Positions 1-5,861 of a DNA stretch of 7,664 nucleotides are shown in pieces. Origin of the DNA: Clostridiales bacterium (GTDB lineage Bacteria > Bacillota > Clostridia > Oscillospirales > Acutalibacteraceae). Positions within the stretch are counted from its first letter, which is position 1. Every line of letters starts with the position of its first letter. Where the stretch lies: positions 1 through 7,664 of the forward strand of contig JAAZGX010000038.1 of NCBI GenBank assembly GCA_012511005.1, in the 5' to 3' direction. The notes beneath the pieces were generated by a model. That model was given only the letters and a program-made list of their open reading frames with translations. It ran no database searches and was not told the DNA's origin. The position numbers were made by a program, and so were the translations under genes.

Positions 1-2
1 AT

Positions 3-644
3 TATGTAAACTCACAAGGCAGCCTGCCGCCGCCGCTTAACAGAGAGCAGGAGAAAGAGGCTATGGAGCGCCTTAAAAACGGCGATGGCACGATAAGAGA
101 AAAGCTCATAGTACATAACTTGCGCCTTGTTGTATATATTGCAAAGAAATTTGAAAATTCCGGTGTTGGTATAGAGGACTTAATATCAATAGGCACGATA
201 GGGCTTATTAAATCAGTAAATACTTTTTCACCGGAAAGAAACATAAAGCTTGCAACATATGCTTCGCGCTGCATAGAAAATGAAATTTTGATGCATCTTA
301 GAAAAACAAATCAACAAAAACGAGAGATTTCAATAGATGAGCCATTAAATGTAGATTGGGACGGAAATGAGCTTTTATTATCAGATATTCTTGGCAGTAA
401 CGGAGATGAGATTAACTTAAATATTGAAGATGAGGACGAGAAACGAATTCTTTTAATGAGTATAGGAAAGCTGAACGAGCGTGAACGGCTCATTATGAAT
501 ATGCGTTTTGGTATAGGAACGGGTACAGAGCATACGCAAAAAGAGGTTGCCGATATACTTGGTATATCGCAAAGCTACATATCCCGTCTTGAAAAAAGGA
601 TAATCGTACAGCTTAAAAAAGATATAGAAAAGGCGCAAAGATAG
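3..644 (+). CDS. sigE: RNA polymerase sporulation sigma factor SigE (5'-partial)
   Basis: Mother-cell sigma factor that directs early mother-cell transcription during endospore formation. The open frame reaches the window edge, so the gene starts upstream. The first visible codons read YVNSQGSLPPPL, matching the segment just after the pro-peptide of Bacillus subtilis pro-sigma-E (YYIGGSEALPPPL). Region 2 follows (NLRLVVYIAKKFENSG, EDLISIGTIGLIK, KLATYASRCIENEI), with the -10-recognition/melting segment intact. The stretch DEPLNVDWDGNELLLSD is diagnostic of SigE rather than SigK. Region 4 has the helix-turn-helix TQKEVADILGISQSYISRLE near the C-terminus. The Met at 63 is internal, because homologous residues precede it. 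In B. subtilis spoIIGA lies upstream and sigG downstream; here the downstream neighbour is a convergent lepA, so sigG is not adjacent. Identification is by recalled family sequence and is very confident. Confidence 0.93.
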   Translation, partial: YVNSQGSLPPPLNREQEKEAMERLKNGDGTIREKLIVHNLRLVVYIAKKFENSGVGIEDLISIGTIGLIKSVNTFSPERNIKLATYASRCIENEILMHLRKTNQQKREISIDEPLNVDWDGNELLLSDILGSNGDEINLNIEDEDEKRILLMSIGKLNERERLIMNMRFGIGTGTEHTQKEVADILGISQSYISRLEKRIIVQLKKDIEKAQR

Positions 645-650
645 AAGCAG

Positions 651-688
651 AAAAAAAGTCAGACTGCACAGACCGTGCAGTCTAACCT
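651..688 (-). terminator. Rho-independent terminator after lepA, possibly shared with sigE
   Basis: A perfect 9-bp stem (AGACTGCAC at 661-669 pairing with GTGCAGTCT at 675-683) with a 5-nt loop lies between the convergent stops of sigE and lepA. Read on the minus strand, the hairpin begins 5 nt after the lepA stop and is followed by GAC and seven T residues (660-651), a classical intrinsic terminator. On the plus strand the hairpin follows sigE by 16 nt, but the downstream tract is only weakly T-rich, so termination of sigE transcripts here is likely but less certain. Confidence 0.85.
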
Positions 689-2503
689 TTAATTATCGTC
701 AAGTTTTAGTATGGACATAAACGCTTCTTGGGGTACCTCGACAGAGCCGAAGCTCCGCATACGCTTTTTACCTTCCTTTTGCTTTTCTAAAAGCTTTTTC
801 TTTCTTGTTATATCTCCGCCATAGCACTTTGCAAGCACATCTTTTTGCATAGCCCTTACGGTTTCACGGGCTATTATTTTACCGCCTATCGCCACTTGAA
901 TTGGCACCTCAAACATATGGCGCGGTATATTTTCCTTTAGCTTTTCGGCTATTCGCCTTGCGCGCGGATATGCTTTTTCAGAGTGTACAAAAAGAGAAAG
1001 CGCATCTATAACCTCTCCGTTCAAAAGAACATCAAGCTTTACAATATTTGAGCGTTTTGAATTTGCAATCTCATAATCAAGCGAAGCATACCCCCTTGTT
1101 CGAGACTTTAACGCATCAAAGAAATCATATATTATTTCATTAAGCGGAACATCATACTTTATTTCAACCCTTTCAGGTGAAACATAAGTCATATCCTTGA
1201 AAATGCCGCGCCTGTCCTGGCATAACTCCATTATAGCGCCCACATATTCTGTGGGAGTAAATATATTGACGGCGGCTATAGGCTCTTCACAATATTCTAT
1301 TAAAGCAGGGTCGGGATAATGGGTGGGGTTGTCAACCTTTAAGACGGTGCCGTCATTAAGATGAATTTGATAAATAACACTCGGAACTGTCGTCACAAGG
1401 TCAAGGTCATACTCTCTTTCAAGCCGCTCCTGCACAATTTCGAGGTGCAAAAGCCCTAAAAATCCGCAGCGAAAACCAAAGCCTAACACACCGGATGTTT
1501 CCTGCTCATATGAAAGCGCGGCATCATTGAGCTGAAGTTTTTCAAGCGCTTCACGCAGATTTTCATAGTCTGCGCCGTCAGCGGGATATATTCCGCAAAA
1601 CACCATCGGAGTTGCTTTTCTGTATCCGGACAAAGCTTCAGAAGCAGGCTTATTCACTGTTGTAACGGTATCACCCACTCTGGCGTCGCCCACAGATTTT
1701 ATGGATGCCGTAATATACCCGACTTCACCGGAAGAAAGCTTATCTGTACTTTCAAGTGATGTAGGGCGCATATATCCCACTTCAACAACGCTAAACTTGG
1801 CGCCCGTAGACATCATAAGCATTGTGTCACCCGTTTTTAATGTGCCGTCAACTATCCTTACATAAACGACAACACCTTTATAGCTGTCATAAATAGAATC
1901 AAAAACGAGTGCGCGAAGCGGCGCGTCGTCATTGCTTATTGGGGCAGGAATAGCTTCAATTATTTTTTCAAGAACCTGCGGCACATTTTCTCCCGTCTTT
2001 GCGGAGACGCGCGGCGCATCATCACACGGCAGTCCTATAACATCCTCAACCTCTTTAGCTATTCTGTCAGGCTCGGCAGAAGGCAAATCAATCTTATTAA
2101 TAACGGGTACGAGTTCAAGATTATGGTCAAGTGCAAGATATGTATTCGCAAGCGTCTGCGCCTCTATCCCTTGTGAGGCGTCAACAACTAAAAGCGCGCC
2201 CTCACACGCGGCAAGCGAGCGAGACACCTCATAGTTAAAGTCAACATGACCGGGTGTATCTATAAGATTTAAACGATATTCTTTACCGTCTTTCGCCTTG
2301 TAATCGAGTGTTACGGCATGCGCTTTAATTGTTATTCCTCTTTCGCGCTCAAGGTCCATTTTATCTAAAAGCTGTTCTGTCATATCTCTTTTAGATACAG
2401 AATTTGTAAGCTCCAGTAATCTATCGGCAAGCGTGCTTTTGCCGTGGTCAATATGTGCGATAATCGAGAAATTTCTAATGTCTTCTTTTTTGACGAGTGC
2501 CAT
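689..2503 (-). CDS. lepA: Elongation factor 4 (LepA), ribosome-associated GTPase
   Basis: A translational GTPase that binds ribosomes and acts in translation or 30S biogenesis, with reported back-translocation activity. At 604 residues it has the normal family length. Visible in order: G1 AHIDHGKST (16-24), switch I ERERGITIK (about 52-60), G3 DTPGH (82-86), G4 NKID (136-139), an EF-G-like domain II (YKGVVVYVRIVDG), domains III and V (SGVLGFGFRCGFLGLLH), and the LepA-specific C-terminal domain ending YGGDITRKKKLLEKQKEGKK...GSVEVPQEAF. All nucleotide-binding motifs are intact. The ATG is preceded by AAAGGA (2511-2516 on the complementary strand, 7 nt spacing). It is the last gene of the minus-strand block, 25 nt after the YitT-like gene, and ends in the terminator next to sigE. 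Confidence 0.97.
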   Translation of the reverse strand: MALVKKEDIRNFSIIAHIDHGKSTLADRLLELTNSVSKRDMTEQLLDKMDLERERGITIKAHAVTLDYKAKDGKEYRLNLIDTPGHVDFNYEVSRSLAACEGALLVVDASQGIEAQTLANTYLALDHNLELVPVINKIDLPSAEPDRIAKEVEDVIGLPCDDAPRVSAKTGENVPQVLEKIIEAIPAPISNDDAPLRALVFDSIYDSYKGVVVYVRIVDGTLKTGDTMLMMSTGAKFSVVEVGYMRPTSLESTDKLSSGEVGYITASIKSVGDARVGDTVTTVNKPASEALSGYRKATPMVFCGIYPADGADYENLREALEKLQLNDAALSYEQETSGVLGFGFRCGFLGLLHLEIVQERLEREYDLDLVTTVPSVIYQIHLNDGTVLKVDNPTHYPDPALIEYCEEPIAAVNIFTPTEYVGAIMELCQDRRGIFKDMTYVSPERVEIKYDVPLNEIIYDFFDALKSRTRGYASLDYEIANSKRSNIVKLDVLLNGEVIDALSLFVHSEKAYPRARRIAEKLKENIPRHMFEVPIQVAIGGKIIARETVRAMQKDVLAKCYGGDITRKKKLLEKQKEGKKRMRSFGSVEVPQEAFMSILKLDDN

Positions 2504-2528
2504 ATGTTTTTCCTTTCAAAGAGTAGTA

Positions 2529-3425
2529 TTATAATGTTTTTTCATCGGTCTTAAAGCCTTTTCCAAGAACTTCGCCGGCTTCAGTTTTAATTACGAAAGC
2601 ATCAGGGTCAACAGTCTTTACAATTCGTGTAATTTTCGCTATTTCATACGGTCTTGCAACGGTCAGAAGCAGTTTTTTCTCCTCTCCCGTATAAGCTCCC
2701 GTAACGGGCAGCATTGTAACACCTCTGCCTATTTCCGTTAGAATTTTTTTTGGTATGGTATCTCCATGTGTTGTAACAACGAGCAGCATTGAGCTTTTTG
2801 ACGCGCCGTAAACCAAATAATCAATAGACCGTGAGGATAAGAAGAAAAAGATTGCAGAATAAAGCATACTTTCAATATTTCCGTATATTACGCCCGCAAG
2901 AATCATAACAGCCACATCCGTTACAAGGATAAACGAGCCGAGCGATATATGAGGAAAGCGCAATTTAAGAAGTCTGCCAAGTATATCAGTGCCGCCCGAT
3001 GTGGCGCCTTTAGAAAGTATGATGCCAAGACCTATTCCGGAAACGGCGCCTCCGAATATTGCCGCTAAAAGCCTGTCGCCCGTATAAACGGGTAAAAAAA
3101 GCTCTCCCGCATCTATAAATACGGACACAAGCACCGTTCCGACTATTGTTCGGGCAATAAATTTCAGCCCGAATTTTTTATAAGCGGCTATAAATAACGG
3201 TATATTAAGAATGAGTATCATACTGCCTATCGGTAATGAAAACTTGTAGTTTATCAGCGTTGCAAGTCCTGTAACGCCTCCGGGAGCGATTTTATTCGGA
3301 GATGAAAAACAATCAATAGAAACGGCATATAAAGCTGAACCGACGCACCAAAACAAAAAGTCCGTCAGAAGATAAAGCCTGTCTGTTCTAAGCTGCCGCT
3401 GTTTTGATTTTTTAGTCGATTTCAT
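2529..3425 (-). CDS. YitT family membrane protein (DUF161 + DUF2179)
   Basis: A conserved multi-spanning membrane protein of unknown function, widespread in Firmicutes. With the ATG at 3425 it is 298 residues, close to the usual length. A basic N-terminal tail (KSTKKSKQRQLR) leads into about five to six hydrophobic segments carrying the family motifs PGGVTGLATLI and KGATSGGTDILG. A soluble C-terminal domain follows, with the DUF2179 signature GRGVTMLPVTGAYTGEEKK and ending DPDAFVIKTEAGEVLGKGF. The frame also opens at TTG 3464 and GTG 3458 or 3449, but these overlap the mrnC end. I chose the ATG because GGAAAAG lies 5 nt upstream of it and the charged tail then directly precedes the first membrane span. 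The gap of 16 nt to mrnC and 25 nt to lepA suggests cotranscription. No substrate is established, and a transport role is only a guess from topology. Confidence 0.88.
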   Translation of the reverse strand: MKSTKKSKQRQLRTDRLYLLTDFLFWCVGSALYAVSIDCFSSPNKIAPGGVTGLATLINYKFSLPIGSMILILNIPLFIAAYKKFGLKFIARTIVGTVLVSVFIDAGELFLPVYTGDRLLAAIFGGAVSGIGLGIILSKGATSGGTDILGRLLKLRFPHISLGSFILVTDVAVMILAGVIYGNIESMLYSAIFFFLSSRSIDYLVYGASKSSMLLVVTTHGDTIPKKILTEIGRGVTMLPVTGAYTGEEKKLLLTVARPYEIAKITRIVKTVDPDAFVIKTEAGEVLGKGFKTDEKTL

Positions 3426-3441
3426 ATTTTCTTTTCCGAAA

Positions 3442-3924
3442 TCACTCACATAATTCACCCGCAATAATATTAAAAAGCTCTTTTAGCCTTTCATTTTGAT
3501 ATGTTAAATATAAATGACCGAACAAAACTTCAAGCCCCGTAGCACTGTGGTAATCGGCGTCAGTCTGATTTTTCGGTTTATGTGCAATCGCCGTATTGCG
3601 CCCCCGTTTATAAATAACTGCCTCGTCTTTTGAAAGAAACGGCATTAAAGCTAAAGCCGCATTTGCTTGCGCCGATGCACTGACAAAATTAAGCGAAAGC
3701 TTGTGAAGCATATTTGCGGGACATTTTGTTTTCTTTATTAAAAACTCCCGCGCCATAAGACTATATACGGCGTCGCCTAAAAATGCAAGGGAAGGCGTGG
3801 CATATTCAATAACATTAACTTTGCCGCCGCATATTCCGTCAATATTGTATCCTATATTGTCTTTTGTATCCTTTTGCTTTTCGGGGGAAACATATTTTCT
3901 CTTTTTTATTAGATTAAGGAACAT
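3442..3924 (-). CDS. mrnC: Mini-ribonuclease III (MrnC)
   Basis: A double-strand-specific endoribonuclease made of the RNase III catalytic domain without a dsRNA-binding domain. In B. subtilis it matures the 23S rRNA ends. The signature LAFLGDAVYSL gives the catalytic Asp at about residue 51, and ATGLEVLFGHLYL gives the second acidic residue (Glu at about 132). The segment KRGRNTAIAHKPKNQTDADYHSATG is typical of Mini-III. Two ATG starts exist, at 3942 and 3924. I chose 3924 because TTGGAG (complement of 3932-3937) lies 7 nt before it; this gives 160 residues and an 11-nt overlap with obg, suggesting translational coupling. The protein then has about 40 residues before the catalytic domain, more than the usual few. 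There is no in-frame start closer to the domain, so the extension is probably real. Confidence 0.92.
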   Translation of the reverse strand: MFLNLIKKRKYVSPEKQKDTKDNIGYNIDGICGGKVNVIEYATPSLAFLGDAVYSLMAREFLIKKTKCPANMLHKLSLNFVSASAQANAALALMPFLSKDEAVIYKRGRNTAIAHKPKNQTDADYHSATGLEVLFGHLYLTYQNERLKELFNIIAGELCE

Positions 3925-5185
3925 AGTCAAACTCCAAGTCATATATACTTACAGTATCGCCCTCTTTTATGCCTTTTTTAATAAGAGCCTTTATTATTCC
4001 GCTTGTGTGAAGTACCGTTTGAAAATATTGAAGCGATTCATAATCCTCCGGATTAGTTTTTGATAGAATTTTTGCAAGCCATGCAGCTTCAATAATATAG
4101 ATGCCGTCCTCAATCTTAATGTCAAAACCGCTGTCTATTTTTGATGCCAAGGACTCCATAGGCACTACCGATGCTTTATATATCTTAACAGGGGGGAGCT
4201 TAGAAAGTTTTCTTGACACTGCTTGCATAAGCTCTTTTGTACCCTCCGATATGGGCGCTATCATCTCATAATACTCATAGCCTTTATCTGTTACATATTC
4301 GCGAAACCTTGAAAGCTGTTCGGGAGCGGCAAGGTCAACTTTATTTGCGGCAACGATTTGCGGATAAGCGGCAAGCTCCTCATTAAAGCTCTTTAACTCT
4401 GTATTTATAGTGTTAAAGTCCTCAATAGGGTCTCTGCCCTCGCTTCCTGCCACATCAACAATGTGAACGAGCAGGCGGCAGCGCTCTATATGGCGCAAAA
4501 ATTCGTGACCAAGTCCCAACCCCTCGGACGCACCCTCTATAATACCGGGGATATCGGCTATTACAAAACTGCTCTCAGGTCCCATTCTTACAACGCCCGG
4601 TACGGGAATTAGCGTCGTAAAGTGATAATCGGCTATAATAGGCTTAGCCTCACTCACTACTGATATTAAAGTGGATTTTCCCACATTTGGAAAACCGATA
4701 AGCCCCACATCGGCAAGCAGTTTAAGCTCAAGTAAAAGCGTCCATTCCTCACCGGGCATACCATCCTTAGCAAAGCGCGGCACTTGCCGTGTCGCAGTCG
4801 CAAAATGGGAGTTACCCCAACCGCCCGTACCGCCCTTTGCGGCAACGAACATTTCAGTTTCAGCCATATCAGCCAAAACTGTGCCCGTTTCCGCCTCTTT
4901 AATAATGGTACCGCGCGGAACAGTTATTATAAGGTCCTCACTGCTTTTTCCGCTTTTGTGTGAACCGCTGCCGTTATTGCCATTTCCCGCTTTGTATTTG
5001 CGTTTATATCTGAAATCAGACAGCGTAGAAACATTATCGTCAATCTTAAAAATGATGCTGCCTCCGCGCCCGCCGTCGCCGCCGTCAGGACCGCCCGCCG
5101 CAACATATTTTTCGCGGCGGAAAGATACGGCGCCATTTCCGCCGTTTCCCGCTTTTACTGTTATTTTTACAAAATCAACAAACAT
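3914..5185 (-). CDS. obg: GTPase Obg (ribosome assembly / stress GTPase)
   Basis: An essential GTPase acting in late 50S assembly and linked to stress and sporulation control in Bacillus. Its 423 residues show all three domains. The glycine-rich Obg fold spans residues 1 to about 158 (KAGNGGNGAVSFRREKYV, GGPDGGDGGRGG). The G domain has Walker A GFPNVGKST (164-172), switch I YHFTTL, G3 DIPG (211-214), GASEGLGLGHEFLRHIERC, and G4 NKVD (281-284). A C-terminal OCT domain runs from about residue 345 to the end. The ATG has an excellent GGAGGAA site 6 nt upstream (complement of 5192-5198). The usual G5 SA motif is replaced by IAPIS, a mild variation. Many Firmicutes keep obg directly after rplU-ysxB-rpmA; here it is the first gene of its own block, facing a divergent control region. 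It overlaps mrnC by 11 nt. Confidence 0.97.
   Translation of the reverse strand: MFVDFVKITVKAGNGGNGAVSFRREKYVAAGGPDGGDGGRGGSIIFKIDDNVSTLSDFRYKRKYKAGNGNNGSGSHKSGKSSEDLIITVPRGTIIKEAETGTVLADMAETEMFVAAKGGTGGWGNSHFATATRQVPRFAKDGMPGEEWTLLLELKLLADVGLIGFPNVGKSTLISVVSEAKPIIADYHFTTLIPVPGVVRMGPESSFVIADIPGIIEGASEGLGLGHEFLRHIERCRLLVHIVDVAGSEGRDPIEDFNTINTELKSFNEELAAYPQIVAANKVDLAAPEQLSRFREYVTDKGYEYYEMIAPISEGTKELMQAVSRKLSKLPPVKIYKASVVPMESLASKIDSGFDIKIEDGIYIIEAAWLAKILSKTNPEDYESLQYFQTVLHTSGIIKALIKKGIKEGDTVSIYDLEFDYVP
3932..3937 (-). promoter_or_regulatory. Ribosome binding site deciding the mrnC start
   Basis: TTGGAG on the minus strand, 7 nt before the ATG at 3924 and inside the last codons of obg. It favours 3924 over the upstream ATG at 3942, which has no comparable purine-rich element at the right distance. 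Confidence 0.6.
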
Positions 5186-5205
5186 ACATTATTCCTCCAA
5201 GCATA

Positions 5206-5246
5206 AGTATACAACATTATGACTAAAATATAAATAGCCATTTCAA
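5206..5246 (-). promoter_or_regulatory. Candidate promoter region for the obg operon
   Basis: The minus strand offers TTTATA (complement of 5229-5234), a 17-nt spacer and TATACT (complement of 5206-5211). Initiation from it would put the 5' end almost at the GGAGGAA site of obg. An alternative is TTGAAA (complement of 5241-5246), 19 nt from CATAAT (complement of 5216-5221). Neither is a strong match, and AT-rich DNA yields such hits by chance. obg is divergent from the next gene, so a minus-strand promoter must lie in or beyond this spacer. Confidence 0.3.
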
Positions 5247-5282
5247 AAAAAACTAAAAAATACTACAAAATGTATAAAGGTA

Positions 5283-5311
5283 TTGACAAACATCTATATA
5301 TAGTGTATATT
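5283..5311 (+). promoter_or_regulatory. Distal sigma-A promoter P1 upstream of the small membrane protein
   Basis: A perfect TTGACA -35 (5283-5288), a 17-nt spacer and TATATT -10 (5306-5311). The predicted start is near 5318, giving a leader of about 115 nt before the ATG at 5434. The -35 context GTATTGACAAA (5280-5290) is repeated exactly at P2 (5361-5371). No LexA-like element lies over P1 itself, but a transcript from it would run through both operator arms. Confidence 0.6.
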
Positions 5312-5350
5312 ACAATAAATTAAAAAGATAAAAAATATTTTTTAAATAAA

Positions 5351-5365
5351 TCGAACATTTGTATT
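5351..5365 (+). promoter_or_regulatory. LexA-like operator, left (O1)
   Basis: TCGAACATTTGT at 5351-5362 is the left arm of an exact 12-bp inverted repeat. Within it, GAACATTTGTAT (5353-5364) has one perfect GAAC half-site and the correct spacing of the Gram-positive LexA box (consensus close to CGAACATATGTTCG), with a degenerate second half (GTAT for GTTC). About 11 of 14 positions match. It overlaps the start of the P2 -35 element. LexA is the best candidate by motif; another repressor is possible. Confidence 0.55.
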
Positions 5366-5391
5366 GACAAATATAAAAAAGCTGGTATACT
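5364..5391 (+). promoter_or_regulatory. Proximal sigma-A promoter P2 with extended -10
   Basis: TTGACA (5364-5369), a 16-nt spacer and TATACT (5386-5391) preceded by TGG, so it also has the TGn extended -10. The predicted start is near 5398. The -35 hexamer abuts the left arm of the 12-bp inverted repeat, and the right arm covers the region just downstream of the start. A protein bound at either arm would block polymerase. Confidence 0.75.
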
Positions 5392-5399
5392 AAAGATAA

Positions 5400-5414
5400 T
5401 AAACAAATGTTCGA
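5400..5414 (+). promoter_or_regulatory. LexA-like operator, right (O2)
   Basis: ACAAATGTTCGA at 5403-5414 is the exact reverse complement of the arm at 5351-5362. Read on the minus strand it gives GAACATTTGTTT, which fits the relaxed clostridial LexA pattern GAAC-N4-GTTT/C. Its centre is 48 bp from that of the left operator and just downstream of the predicted P2 start, a typical position for a repressor site. Confidence 0.55.
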
Positions 5415-5421
5415 GGGAGAT

Positions 5422-5427
5422 AGGAGG
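5422..5427 (+). promoter_or_regulatory. Ribosome binding site of the small membrane protein
   Basis: AGGAGG, 6 nt before the ATG at 5434. It shows that 5434 is the start and not the in-frame ATG at 5407, which lies inside the right operator about 9 nt after the predicted P2 transcription start and so has no room for its own site. Confidence 0.85.
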
Positions 5428-5433
5428 GTTCAT

Positions 5434-5694
5434 ATGACCACCTTAAACATAATAAGAACCTTTTTTGAAATATTAGGAATACTTTTAATTGCATATGCTA
5501 TTTATCACGCCGATAAAGTTAACGCTTTTGAAGCTAAACTCATTCGCGCTATAAAGTTTTACAGGCATAGAAGTAAACGGTTAAGAGCTTATAAAAAAAT
5601 TAAGAGAGACAGGGCGTTTGTATTAACGGTAGATAATTCCGATAGAACTGAAGAGGCTGCCTGTGTTATAGATATTACAAAAGCGGCAGGTTAG
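5434..5694 (+). CDS. Small single-span membrane protein, possibly SOS-regulated
   Basis: I do not recognise the family. The 86-residue protein has one hydrophobic segment near the N-terminus (about residues 5-24, IIRTFFEILGILLIAYAIYH), followed by a strongly basic stretch (FYRHRSKRLRAYKKIKRDR, about 47-65) and a short mixed tail. The positive-inside rule predicts the basic C-terminal part in the cytoplasm. There is no signal cleavage site, LysM domain or cysteine pattern. It has a dedicated strong promoter with an extended -10, flanking LexA-like operators and an optimal AGGAGG site, so it is very probably expressed. A gene for a small one-span protein behind such operators recalls SOS division inhibitors such as YneA (B. 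subtilis) and SidA (Caulobacter), though no sequence similarity to them is evident. It stands alone between the obg operon and the amino acid transporter. The function is inferred only. Confidence 0.8.
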   Translation: MTTLNIIRTFFEILGILLIAYAIYHADKVNAFEAKLIRAIKFYRHRSKRLRAYKKIKRDRAFVLTVDNSDRTEEAACVIDITKAAG

Positions 5695-5745
5695 CATGCG
5701 AAAGCAACACAAAACATATTTTTACGCGTCTTACAGTAGAAATAT

Positions 5746-5790
5746 TCAACAATTTATGTATAATGTTTCAAAAAATGTTGATTTTTTCTT
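5746..5790 (+). terminator. Weak terminator-like hairpin after the small gene
   Basis: TCAACA (5746-5751) pairs with TGTTGA (5776-5781), with a mismatch and a few A-T pairs inside, followed by a T-rich run (5782-5792). The stem is short and AT-rich, and it overlaps the -35 of the next promoter, so it may be fortuitous. It is the only terminator candidate between the small gene and the transporter. Confidence 0.28.
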
Positions 5791-5806
5791 TTAAGCGGTG
5801 TATAAT
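5778..5806 (+). promoter_or_regulatory. Sigma-A promoter of the amino acid ABC transporter
   Basis: TTGATT (5778-5783), exactly 17 nt, then a perfect TATAAT (5801-5806). The predicted start is near 5813, giving a leader of roughly 50 nt before the ATG at 5862. No riboswitch or T-box fits in that leader, and no palindromic operator overlaps the hexamers. Confidence 0.75.
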
Positions 5807-5861
5807 TTATCGTACTGTTGCATTTAATATTGTAACATAATTTAATTGGAGGTTCTGCAAT

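Larger units (their letters stand above)
5190..5433. other. Divergent AT-rich intergenic control region between obg and the small gene
   Basis: This 244-nt spacer separates the minus-strand obg operon from the plus-strand small gene. It holds the obg ribosome binding site, weak minus-strand promoter candidates, two plus-strand promoters with a shared GTATTGACAAA element (5280-5290 and 5361-5371), and the two LexA-like arms. A perfect A/T-only palindrome at 5329-5344 (TAAAAAATATTTTTTA) lies between the promoters. No open reading frame of note and no structured RNA is apparent. Confidence 0.8.

Noticed and set aside
63..644. Starting sigE at the ATG at 63
   Set aside because: The 20 in-frame codons before it match the N-terminal region of SigE (LPPPL segment), so this Met is internal and the gene is cut by the window.
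3426..3464. TTG or GTG starts of the YitT-type protein upstream of 3425
   Set aside because: They lie in or at the end of mrnC, lack a clear ribosome site, and add non-conserved residues. The ATG at 3425 has GGAAAAG at a usable distance.
4671..5222. Plus-strand open frame over the obg N-terminal region
   Set aside because: It is the antisense shadow of the glycine-rich obg coding sequence; it is proline- and serine-rich and has no ribosome site.
5329..5344. Perfect palindrome TAAAAAATATTTTTTA as a terminator or operator
   Set aside because: It is purely A/T, so the RNA hairpin would be weak, and such palindromes are expected by chance in this spacer. It is noted only as context.
5407..5694. 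Longer form of the small membrane protein starting at ATG 5407
   Set aside because: That ATG lies within the right operator and about 9 nt after the predicted transcription start. The AGGAGG at 5422-5427 serves ATG 5434.
5807..5861. Riboswitch or T-box in front of the amino acid transporter
   Set aside because: The leader is only about 50 nt and has no stable stem or T-box-like core.
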